Positions 1-7,600 of a DNA stretch of 14,256 nucleotides are shown piece by piece. Made by a program: the position numbers and the translations under genes. The DNA comes from Spirochaetaceae bacterium (lineage in GTDB: Bacteria; Spirochaetota; Spirochaetia; Treponematales; Breznakiellaceae), in contig JAITHM010000095.1 in the NCBI GenBank assembly GCA_031279965.1, forward strand, positions 1 through 14,256. Reading direction: 5' to 3'. The notes beneath the pieces are model-generated. The model had not been told where the DNA came from. It saw only the letters and a program-made list of their open reading frames with translations, and ran no database searches. Numbering within the stretch: position 1 is the stretch's first letter; each line of letters begins with the position of its first letter.

Positions 1-30
1 GGTATTCATACATGTGCGGATCTTCATTTA

Positions 31-46
31 CCCCCCCCCCCCCCCC
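31..46. repeat. poly-C tract (16 C), candidate phase-variable homopolymer
   Basis: Sixteen uninterrupted cytosines lie 63 bases before the chosen start codon of the lipoprotein gene and 4 bases before a TTGACT hexamer that could be its -35 box. Tracts of this length slip during replication. In Treponema pallidum, homopolymeric G tracts near promoters of tpr genes are known to alter transcription. Here the C run is on the coding strand and outside the gene, so a length change would alter promoter geometry rather than reading frame. That it acts this way is inference. Confidence 0.85.
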
Positions 47-50
47 AATA

Positions 51-80
51 TTGACTGGCATAATTTGGGGAATTTACCCT
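51..80 (+). promoter_or_regulatory. possible promoter of the lipoprotein gene
   Basis: TTGACT at 51-56 matches the -35 consensus in five of six positions. The best -10 at workable spacing is TACCCT at 75-80 (18-base spacer), which keeps only the most conserved T, A and final T. It sits directly after the poly-C tract. The -35 is good and the -10 weak, so this is tentative. Confidence 0.25.
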
Positions 81-96
81 CTAAAACCCTCTTAAC

Positions 97-102
97 AAGG
101 AG
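97..102 (+). promoter_or_regulatory. ribosome binding site that fixes the lipoprotein start at 110
   Basis: AAGGAG is followed by 7 bases and then ATG at 110. The ATG at 104 is only one base away and too close. The ATG at 14, which would read through the poly-C tract as five prolines, has no ribosome binding site. Confidence 0.75.
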
Positions 103-109
103 TATGCTT

Positions 110-1783
110 ATGAAAACAGCACGTTTTTTTGCGAGCATTGCGGCGGTGTGCGCCGTGATGATTGGAGTAGGCTGCCGGGTGCAGGGAAGCATCCCCGGCG
201 AAGAACAAGAAAGGCAGATTCAGACGGAAGATGAGTCGCTTAAGCTTTCCGGTTTGGAACTGCGGTATTCCGGCCAGCCGGGTAATCTGTTTAACTACAA
301 CGGTACAACCGGCCCCTACCTGGTAGACTGCAAAGCGGACGCACAGCCAGGAGAGCAGTTTCTGATGACTGTTACAACCAGCAGGGAAGATGACATTGTA
401 GAGGTATACAAAAATTCAAGTTATATCTATCCCGACACCGGTACCACGTACCCGCTTCCAATACTGGATCTTACAGGTTCAACGTACCTGGTAAATGTTA
501 CTGTAACACGAATTCTGGAACCGGCGAATGAAGAGGAAGGCATAGAGGAAAAAACTGAAAAAATCACCTATGTTATCGCAATTAACCCTCCGAATGATGG
601 TCAAGTTGTTCCTTTCGAAGAGATTAAAGATACAATACAGGAAGCTGAGGAGGCTATTGAAACGCTTCCTATGACGATGGTGGTAGGCAATCCCAGTTTA
701 AATTCAGAAGCATCACAACATATTGTTGATGCTGTTTCCGCACTTAATGTGCTAAAACAAGGCACGTCTATTTCCCGCAGTTATACCAAAATAAACCCTG
801 ATGGATCGGTGACGACCGAGTCTGAATCAATAATACTCTACAACCTTGCTGCGATAACGACCTGTCTTAGCAATTTAAAGACTCTTATTGACAATTTTAG
901 TGAAGCCGACGGCATTATCCGCCAGCCCTTTATGATGTTTTCGTATACGGGGCAGATGCAGTCTGTGCCGATAGATCCTGAGTATCCCAGCGTTTACGAG
1001 CTTGAAGCAGTAGGCGCCAGCGGCGGACACGCAACAAATAGCTCGGAAGCGCAGAGCGCGCTGGGCGGCAGTGGCGGCCATGTAAAAGCCCGCTTTAGCC
1101 TTACGGCGGGACAAGCGCTTACCCTACGGGTAGGCGGCCAGGGGACAGGAACAGCCATGTACGAAGACGGCGACTATATATTGATTAAAACAAATTATAG
1201 GAATAGAAAACCGGGCGGCTGGCCGAATGGCGGCAGCGGCGGGAATGGGTCGGGTTCCGGCCCTAATTTCGTGAAAAACTCTTCCTGGGCGCCGGGTACC
1301 GGCGGCGGCGGTTCTACCGACTTTGCGCTGGGCTCTTACGCTGATGATACAGCTTTTGCAGCAGCATTGGACTATACGGCAAATAATGATCCCCGGCTTG
1401 TTGTCGCTGCGGGCGGCGGCGGTTGTGTGCAGCGGGCAAACAATCCGTGGCCTCTGTTCTCTGGCGCAAATGCTGGTGAAAATGGCATCCGCATTAAGCC
1501 TAACGGACAGACTGAAGGTACTCAGCCGGCAGCTGGATCCTCAGATACTCAATATGGAGTTAACGGAAGGGGCGGCAGCACCAGCGGGTCTAGTGATGGC
1601 GAAGGAAGCGGGGGCGGCGGCGGCGGCTTTAAGGGCGGCGGGAGCACTGGTGCGTATCAGAGATTTTCGACCGGTGCCGGCGGCTCAAATCACATCCGTA
1701 CGGGGAACACTGGTCCCAGCTCTACCGCAGTTGTTGATACTTACGGCGATGGCTGGGCAAAAATAACATGGATAAGTAATTAA
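110..1783 (+). CDS. glycine-rich lipoprotein, ALK/LTK-type glycine-rich domain
   Basis: 557 residues from the ATG at 110. Residues 1-21 form a lipoprotein-like signal peptide (MKTARFF, a hydrophobic stretch, then IGVG) with Cys22 as the probable lipidated residue; Gly at -3 makes the lipobox relaxed, as spirochaetes allow. Residues about 45-160 look like a beta-sandwich and end in ITYVIAINPP, resembling cadherin-like bacterial repeats. About 165-295 is a mixed linker. From about 297 to the end it is a glycine-rich domain of the kind named for ALK/LTK receptors: VGASGGH, GGSGGHVKARFSL, LRVGGQG, VVAAGGGGC, a run of six glycines at 501-506, and the closing DGWAKITW. That domain folds as polyglycine helices in the receptors; here it probably gives an exposed outer-membrane lipoprotein. 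Its ligand is unknown. It stands alone, with a probable terminator after it. An upstream in-frame ATG at 14 was rejected for lack of a ribosome binding site. Confidence 0.8.
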   Translation: MKTARFFASIAAVCAVMIGVGCRVQGSIPGEEQERQIQTEDESLKLSGLELRYSGQPGNLFNYNGTTGPYLVDCKADAQPGEQFLMTVTTSREDDIVEVYKNSSYIYPDTGTTYPLPILDLTGSTYLVNVTVTRILEPANEEEGIEEKTEKITYVIAINPPNDGQVVPFEEIKDTIQEAEEAIETLPMTMVVGNPSLNSEASQHIVDAVSALNVLKQGTSISRSYTKINPDGSVTTESESIILYNLAAITTCLSNLKTLIDNFSEADGIIRQPFMMFSYTGQMQSVPIDPEYPSVYELEAVGASGGHATNSSEAQSALGGSGGHVKARFSLTAGQALTLRVGGQGTGTAMYEDGDYILIKTNYRNRKPGGWPNGGSGGNGSGSGPNFVKNSSWAPGTGGGGSTDFALGSYADDTAFAAALDYTANNDPRLVVAAGGGGCVQRANNPWPLFSGANAGENGIRIKPNGQTEGTQPAAGSSDTQYGVNGRGGSTSGSSDGEGSGGGGGGFKGGGSTGAYQRFSTGAGGSNHIRTGNTGPSSTAVVDTYGDGWAKITWISN

Positions 1784-1789
1784 CAAATT

Positions 1790-1845
1790 GGGGAGGGGTG
1801 GCAAAATCTGCCTTCCCTCCTTGATATTCACCATTCTCTTTTTAT
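1790..1845 (+). terminator. probable rho-independent terminator after the lipoprotein gene
   Basis: Seven bases after the stop codon, 1792-1803 pairs with 1809-1820 (GGAGGG with CCCTCC, then a G-T wobble, one T-T mismatch and TGCC with GGCA) around a 5-base loop. The T-rich stretch follows only after a gap (TTGATATT, then CTCTTTTTAT at 1836-1845), so termination may be incomplete. Confidence 0.5.
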
Positions 1846-1848
1846 ACA
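1821..1848 (+). promoter_or_regulatory. candidate promoter of the serine dehydratase gene
   Basis: TTGATA (1821-1826), a 16-base spacer, then TATACA (1843-1848) gives a transcript start near 1855 and a leader of about 27 pyrimidine-rich bases without a Shine-Dalgarno motif. A second -10-like hexamer, TATACT at 1869-1874, lies 7 bases before the start codon without a clear -35; it would make the mRNA leaderless. Confidence 0.45.
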
Positions 1849-1881
1849 ACTGAATTTTATCTTTTTTGTATACTCAACATC

Positions 1882-2763
1882 ATGATGATTACTTACGATT
1901 CAGTTGAATTTTTTGTTAAAACTGCCGCTGAGCAGAATACAACGATTTCCGCGCTTGTGCTTGATGATCAGGCGGAGCTGTTTGCACTACCCAAAGAAGA
2001 TGTTTTTTCACGTATGGCGGCAAGCTACGAAGTTATGAAAGAAGGTGCACGCGCCGGAGCCGGGCAAAACGGCATATCGGCGAGCGGGCTTTCTGGCAAT
2101 GGAGGCTATAAACTTACCGCTTATGCCCAACAAAAAGCTTTTTCCGGTGCGTTTTGCGCCAATGCAATTGCCCGTGCGGTAGCGCTTGCCGAACATAATG
2201 CGTCAATGGGAAAGATTGTCGCCGCGCCCACGGCCGGTTCCTGCGGCATACTTCCCGCGGCACTTATCACGATGCAGGAAGAACTCTCGCTGCCTGATGA
2301 AGCCGTTGTCATGGCGTTGTTTACCGCGGGGGCTTTTGGAATGGTAATTGCCCGCCAAGCAAGTATTTCCGGCGCGGAAGGAGGGTGCCAGGCTGAATGC
2401 GGCAGCGCCGCTGCCATTGCCGCCGCCGCCCTTGTCGAACTTGCCGGGGGCAGCCCTGCGGTTTGTTCCACGGCCTGCGCCATCGCGCTGAGCAACCAAA
2501 TGGGGCTTGTATGCGATCCCATCGCAGGGCTTGTCGAAGTGCCGTGTATCGTGCGCAACGCCGGCGGCGTAACCTGCGCTATAACAGCGGCAGAGCTCGC
2601 CCTGGGCGGCATAATGTTCCCTGTCCCCACCGATGAAGTTATCGGGGCAATGCGGGAAGTTGGCGTGGCGCTGCCGTTGTCGCTGCGGGAAACAGCCCAG
2701 GGCGGACTTGCCGCAACGTCTTTTGGCCGCGCATGTAAGTTGGACTGCACACAGATGGCGTAG
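1882..2763 (+). CDS. sdaAA: L-serine dehydratase (ammonia-lyase), iron-sulfur type, alpha subunit
   Basis: 293 residues, normal for a separate alpha subunit. The enzyme converts L-serine to pyruvate and ammonia in the cytoplasm using an oxygen-labile [4Fe-4S] cluster. Family signatures visible: APTAGSCGILP at 115-125, AEGGCQAECGSAAA at 166-178, CDPIAGLVEVPC at 211-222 and IVRNAGG. Cys169, Cys211 and Cys222 have the spacing (42 and 11 residues) that I recall for the cluster ligands of the Legionella enzyme, whose C-terminal cysteine folds back into the active site; Cys285 or Cys289 near this C-terminus may do the same. The beta subunit (sdaAB), usually adjacent, is absent here: the upstream gene is the unrelated lipoprotein, and downstream a convergent gene begins after 4 bases. 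ATG at 1882 is followed directly by a second ATG at 1885. There is no Shine-Dalgarno site, so either codon could start translation. Confidence 0.93.
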   Translation: MMITYDSVEFFVKTAAEQNTTISALVLDDQAELFALPKEDVFSRMAASYEVMKEGARAGAGQNGISASGLSGNGGYKLTAYAQQKAFSGAFCANAIARAVALAEHNASMGKIVAAPTAGSCGILPAALITMQEELSLPDEAVVMALFTAGAFGMVIARQASISGAEGGCQAECGSAAAIAAAALVELAGGSPAVCSTACAIALSNQMGLVCDPIAGLVEVPCIVRNAGGVTCAITAAELALGGIMFPVPTDEVIGAMREVGVALPLSLRETAQGGLAATSFGRACKLDCTQMA

Positions 2764-2767
2764 TTGA

Positions 2768-3892
2768 TTACAGGCTGTATTTTTCCAGCCGCTCAATGAC
2801 CATTGTATTGCGGATGCCGTGCCGTTGAAAGTCTCGAAGAGCGGCAATCGCCGCCTGCCGGTTGCCGATTTTTTCGTAACAGTCTGCAAGTTCAAGGTAG
2901 GGGCGGTGATTCTTGGGGTCTTTGTGAGCAAGGTCATGAAGTGCGGCAATGGCTTCGTCAAAACGCCCATGAATTTTCGCTATAATTGAAAGGCCAAGTA
3001 CCGCATAGGTATCAAACTCTATGTCAAGCGCTCTGTTATAATATTCTGCCGCCTTTTCAAATTTTTGCAAAGCGCAGTAAGCGTCTCCTGCGCGGGTTAA
3101 AATCACTTTGTTCAAAGGGTCTTTCTTAAGGAGAAGATTCCAGTATTCAAGTGAATGGTGCGGCTGATTAAGCCCCCGGTAACAGTCCCCAAGTCCAAAG
3201 AGCGCGTAAAAGTTTTCAGGATCTCGCCGTAACGCCGCATCAAAATAAGTAATACCATCATCGTATGATTTTAGTTTGCGGTGACAATTACCAATTGAGG
3301 TAAGAACACGAATATCAACACTGGCGATGCTGCGTGTTTCTACCATCTTTTCCCAGTAAAAAAGCGCATCGCGGTATTCTTTAAAATCGTAGTGCAAATG
3401 CCCTAAACCGATAATCGCATAGGCGTTGTATTCTTCCATCTCAAGAACGCGCAGATACATCATTTTTGAATTTTTAAAGTCGTGAATTTTGCGATACGCA
3501 CCAGCTACACGGGTAAGCACCGTGATGTTTCCCGCATCGTGTTCAAGATACCGGATCCAGATGTCTATTGCTTTTTGATGCTGATTAAGCGCTTTATAGC
3601 AGTCGGCAAGGCCAAAAAGCGCATAATTGTTTCCTGGATGATGATCAAGGCACCGTTCATAATAACATACCGCATCGTTAAACATATTTGATTTTCGTGA
3701 TGCGTCACCCATCCCTACAAGCGCATAATTATTGCCGGCGTCTATTTCGAGTATTTTTGCAAAACATACTTTTGCTTCTTCATTTTTGTTTTCTTTAAGA
3801 AGCTGATACCCTTTTCTGGATAATTCGGCGGCTATTTCGTGGCGGCTTATTTCCGTATGAAATCCATTTTCAGACAGTATCTGTTCATCCAT
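2768..3892 (-). CDS. tetratricopeptide repeat protein, about ten TPR units
   Basis: 374 residues made almost wholly of TPR units in a near-perfect 34-residue period, beginning near residues 22, 56, 90, 124, 158, 194, 228, 262, 296 and 330. Repeats share the pattern YAL-x-GL-x-D-x-Y followed by a second helix with A-x-x-Y(Y/W) and a closing DP-x-N turn. There is no signal peptide or membrane segment, so it is probably a cytoplasmic scaffold forming a superhelical groove; its partner cannot be told. The start ATG at 3892 has a strong GGAGG site 5 bases away, set inside the end of the upstream gene, and the two genes overlap by 8 bases. The stop lies 4 bases from the end of the convergent serine dehydratase gene, leaving no room for a separate terminator. 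Confidence 0.9.
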   Translation of the reverse strand: MDEQILSENGFHTEISRHEIAAELSRKGYQLLKENKNEEAKVCFAKILEIDAGNNYALVGMGDASRKSNMFNDAVCYYERCLDHHPGNNYALFGLADCYKALNQHQKAIDIWIRYLEHDAGNITVLTRVAGAYRKIHDFKNSKMMYLRVLEMEEYNAYAIIGLGHLHYDFKEYRDALFYWEKMVETRSIASVDIRVLTSIGNCHRKLKSYDDGITYFDAALRRDPENFYALFGLGDCYRGLNQPHHSLEYWNLLLKKDPLNKVILTRAGDAYCALQKFEKAAEYYNRALDIEFDTYAVLGLSIIAKIHGRFDEAIAALHDLAHKDPKNHRPYLELADCYEKIGNRQAAIAALRDFQRHGIRNTMVIERLEKYSL

Positions 3893-4304
3893 GTCCGCCT
3901 CCGCCAGATGTGGTGTCTTCGTTAAGAAGACTCTTAATGAAAATAGAAAGTTCCATGCAGAGCTCCGTTGATTTTTTTTTGTCGTGCGCCGTCCAATACA
4001 TGCGCAGTGCGTCTACCAGGCGGCCCTTTTTTTTATAGTAGTCCCCGATACGGGAAAGCCCGTCTGAATAGCCTGTCGTTATAAAGATTCGCCGGGCATT
4101 CTCAACATCTCCATCATTAAGAAGCGCATTACCCCTCCTGTTTAACGCCGCTTTTTGAGTGCTTTCAACAGAGCTTTTTGCTGTTTCTTTAAGAAAAACT
4201 GCTTCTTCTTCGAATTTTTCAAGCAGTTCCCCATTGATTAATTCTTCCTCCATAACCTGTATCACCCTTCCATGAGAAACAGCATCTTCTCTGAACGCCT
4301 GCAC
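3885..4304 (-). CDS. small TPR-like/helical protein paired with the TPR protein
   Basis: Up to 139 residues, highly charged and helical, no signal peptide. Residues about 15-50 (EEELINGELLEKFEEE) are likely coiled coil. About 52-115 resembles one or two degenerate TPR units: ALNRRGNALLNDGDVENARR, then IGDYYKKKGRLVDALRMYW. The tail is glycine-rich because it also encodes the next gene's ribosome binding site. The start is uncertain. GTG at 4304 has only AAGG 3 bases away, while ATG at 4253 (122 residues) has GGAAGG 12 bases away; neither is ideal. The 8-base overlap with the long TPR gene suggests the two proteins act together. I do not recognise the family, and the function is unknown. Confidence 0.7.
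   Translation of the reverse strand: MQAFREDAVSHGRVIQVMEEELINGELLEKFEEEAVFLKETAKSSVESTQKAALNRRGNALLNDGDVENARRIFITTGYSDGLSRIGDYYKKKGRLVDALRMYWTAHDKKKSTELCMELSIFIKSLLNEDTTSGGGGHG
3898..3902 (-). promoter_or_regulatory. ribosome binding site of the TPR gene, inside the upstream gene
   Basis: GGAGG on the minus strand, 5 bases before ATG 3892. The same bases encode part of the GGGG-H-G tail of the upstream protein, so translation of the two genes is probably coupled. Confidence 0.75.
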
Positions 4305-4435
4305 AAGCCTTACGTCTCTGCGTCTTGTTCCCTAGAGTCTGTCTCCAAACGCCTTCGAGTAAATTGACAGTCTGTTTCTCGATGGCCGCCTGGTATTCTT
4401 ATCGGAATTTTTTTTCGCTGCGCCAAGGCTTTGAT

Positions 4436-4519
4436 TGCCCGGAGGGAGACTTGAACTCCCAAGCCCTTACGAGCACTAGTACCTGAAACTAGCGTGTCTG
4501 CCAATTCCACCATCCGGGC
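4436..4519 (-). tRNA. tRNA-Leu, anticodon CAG
   Basis: 84 bases on the minus strand fold as a class II tRNA. The 7-bp acceptor stem GCCCGGA pairs with TCCGGGC. The D arm has GTGG, AATTGGCAGA and CAC. The anticodon stem CTAGT/ACTAG is perfect around loop TTCAGGT, giving anticodon CAG, which reads CTG leucine codons. A long variable arm follows, then T arm GGGAG-TTCAAGT-CTCCC. The discriminator base is A, as required for leucine. CCA is not encoded (AATC follows), so it must be added by the CCA enzyme. A 107-codon open frame across this stretch is a shadow. Confidence 0.96.
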
Positions 4520-4527
4520 GTACTTTT

Positions 4528-4557
4528 GGTATACTGCGGGAGGCCTCTTTCTGTCAA
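4528..4557 (-). promoter_or_regulatory. strong sigma-70-type promoter of tRNA-Leu
   Basis: On the minus strand, consensus TTGACA (4552-4557), an 18-base spacer, then TATACC (4528-4533). Transcription would begin at about 4521, right at the tRNA 5' end at 4519. Confidence 0.8.
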
Positions 4558-4626
4558 GCACCCGGGCAGGCATCCAAAATGCGAAGTGCAGGGAAACTAT
4601 CAAGTGCAAGGCCGCCAACAAACTGA

Positions 4627-4655
4627 TGGACAACAGAAACTTTATGTGATAGAAT
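4627..4655 (+). promoter_or_regulatory. promoter of the histidine kinase operon, abutting the start codon
   Basis: TGGACA (4627-4632), a 17-base spacer, then TAGAAT (4650-4655): five of six matches in each box. Predicted transcription start is about 4662, two bases before ATG 4664. No Shine-Dalgarno motif exists between them, so the mRNA is predicted to be leaderless. It is divergent from the tRNA promoter. Confidence 0.6.
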
Positions 4656-4663
4656 AGTGGTAT

Positions 4664-7600
4664 ATGGCGGTGATTACTCGTTCAAAAGCATTTCCTGTGG
4701 TTCTTATCACGGCGGCGTTCGCGGTGATTTTTACGTTGGTATGTATACTGAACGCGCGTATTTTTGCCGAACCGGCTTTTCAGCAAAAACTGGACTTTCT
4801 TTTCCCTGCGGTGGCAAAATATGAAAAAGATGGTGTTATTTATACCATAGACCGCTCTCTTTCGCGGATTATTTGCATGTCGGTTGATGGTGTTGTGCAG
4901 TATGTCATCACTCCGCGGGAAACAACAGGCTACACGGTTTTTAGCGACTTTGCCGCTGATGGTGAGGGGCGGCTTTTTGTCTATGAATCTGTTATTGATA
5001 CGTCAACATACAGAACCTTGCAGGATAGGGTGCGGCTTTACCATACCGGCAGCGGTTCTTATGAAGATATTTTTGTTACCGAGTATCCCCAGGATGGCAG
5101 CGGAAATCCCAATACATTTCCTCTTATTAATTCGCTTGTGGTTCATTCCGGGACGCTGTATTTTTCCATGCTGCAGGCTTCGCAGGTAGTGCTCTTTAAT
5201 TACAACATTGAAAGCGGCGAGTTAAGCAATACCGAATTTTATCCGCGTATCTATTATCAAAAACGTGATGGCACGATAACGGCGGCAGATTACGCGGTCG
5301 CGGCGCTTTTTCAAAAAGATGCTGAAAATTTTGTTTACCTTACCCGAAGCGGCGAAGTTTACGAAGTTATTAATGGGGAAGCGCCGCAGCTGCGGACAGT
5401 ATGGCAGTACAATCAGGATACGGGAGGGCGTTTTGCCGGCAGCATCCAGTATGACGATGATGGTTCTATCATTATTCAGGATGTGATTTCGGGAAATCTT
5501 ATCCGGCTTGATGCTGCCGGGCGTGAGGTGCCGGTTATTCCCAGCATCTGTTTTGACGAGCTTGCCGGCGAAGGCGGGCAGCCGCATCAAAGCGGATTTG
5601 GCGGGGCAAAGGAGGCGTGGGCCGGTGTTTTTGGCGGATTTGTATGGTTTTATGACGGCACTGAATTTGTCCGGTACAAGAGTGTAGAGCTTAATTGGTC
5701 AGAAAAAACAGGTATCTTGCTTGTTTATCTTTCGCTTATACTTGCGATCGGCTGTGCACTTGCCGCATTCGTTATATTTTTTGTGCAGATTTTACATAAT
5801 CGGCTTACCCTTATAACACGCCAAGTGCTTGCGGTAATTCCTGTAGTTATTGCGTCATATATTATCCTTTATTCAATGCTGAATAATTTTTGGGAACGTC
5901 AGTTTTACAATAATATACTTGGCAATATAACGCGCTTTGCCAAAGTTGCCGCGCTTCATTTTGATGGTGATGCAATTGAATCGGTTCGCTCGCAGTCTGA
6001 CTTTCTAACGCCAAACTATCAAGATTTGAATGATACTCTTGAAAAAATCAGCAACAGCCATCGTGATGAATGGAATAAATCAGTATACATTATACTTTAT
6101 AAACTGTTTAATGCGCCGCTTTCCGGCGAAAACCAGCTTTTTGCAAGTTATTTTTGCAGTTCAAATAAAGAAGTGCGGCTTTTTATGCCGGAATGGTTCC
6201 TTAATCACGAAGAAATTGCCGCACTTTTTTTCAAAGGGCTGTATCAGAATATTGAGTTAACGGCGGACGGCTTCTGGGCGTATGTAAGTGTTCCCATTTA
6301 CAACTCGCGGGGAGTTGTTGTCGCGCTGCTGGAAGCGGGACGCGATATGACAGGCTTTCAGCTCATTATGCGGCAGGAGCGGCAGAAAATAACGCTGCTT
6401 GCCCTGCTGGTTAGTGTGTTAATTTCCATTTTGGTTGTCTTTTTAATGTCGCGCATTACTGTGCGGCTTTCTCAGCTTGGACGCGCCCATAAAGAGATAC
6501 TGGAAGGCAATTATCACCTGCGCATTGCGTATCATCAGAACAATGAACTTGCAGACGTGATTAACGGCTTTAACAGCATGGCTGACAGTCTTGAATCAAA
6601 GCTTGGTGCGGAAGACGCAAACCGCGCGAAATCGGCGTTTTTGGCAAATATGAGCCATGAAATACGCACACCGATGAATACGGTACTGGGTATGACAGAG
6701 CTTATGCCTACGGCAAATTTAACTGAACTTCAAATAGAATATCTTAACAGCATCAGAAAGACATCACGTTCACTTCTTCAAATTATCAATGATATTCTTG
6801 ACTTTTCAAAAATTGAAGCCGGCAAAATTGAGCTGGTGCCTGTTCATTTTGATATTGTTGAACTTTTTATGAATATCAGTTCAATGTTTAAATATATCGC
6901 CGAACAAAAACAACTTACGTTTGCATCAAGCTGTTCAAATGCCATACCGTCTGTTGTATTCGCCGATGAAATACGGATACGGCAGGTCATTACAAATGTG
7001 ATAAGCAATGCAATTAAATATACACGCCATGGTACGGTAAGCATTAATCTTGACAGACGCCCGCGGCAGGGCATAGACAACCTTGCGCTCTACTATACAA
7101 TTACAGTTTCTGATACAGGCATTGGTATTCGCAAAGAAGATATACCAAGGCTTTTTGACAGTTTCCAGCAGGTAGATACCAAAATGAACCGCAATGTACT
7201 GGGAACCGGACTGGGGCTTGCCATTACCAAACGTTTTGTAGAACTTATGAACGGTGCAATTGTGGTAGAAAGTGTTTATGGCAAAGGATCGGTATTTACT
7301 ATTTATCTTCCCCTTGAACTTGGAAATAGTGATAAAATTGAACGGAGCGAAAACGGCGCCGCGCAGTTTGCCGTTGCGAAAGAGGGGGTGCGGGCGCTGG
7401 TTGTTGATGATACTCCGATGAATCTTATTGTTGCGCGCGGTTTTTTGGAGCGGCATAATATCCACGCTGACACGGCGGAAACAGGCGAGAAAGCGCTGGA
7501 GATGGCTCAAGAAAATGCGTATGACGTGATTTTTATGGATCACATGATGCCCGAAATGGACGGCATTGATACAACGTCATTCATGCGTAAGCTTACAAGT

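Noticed and set aside
14..109. N-terminal extension of the lipoprotein from ATG 14, reading the poly-C tract as prolines
   Set aside because: No ribosome site precedes 14, it would bury the signal peptide, and AAGGAG at 97-102 fits ATG 110.
2121..2970. Long minus-strand open frames opposite sdaAA (2121-2750 and 2203-2970)
   Set aside because: They are antisense to a clear enzyme gene, have low-complexity Ala/Ser/Pro or Arg-rich translations, and no ribosome sites. They are shadows of GC-rich codons.
4310..4633. 107-codon minus-strand open frame
   Set aside because: It covers the tRNA-Leu gene and its promoter and has no protein-family features.
6935..7543. 202-codon minus-strand open frame inside the histidine kinase gene
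   Set aside because: Antisense to the conserved ATPase and receiver domains; no recognisable motif.
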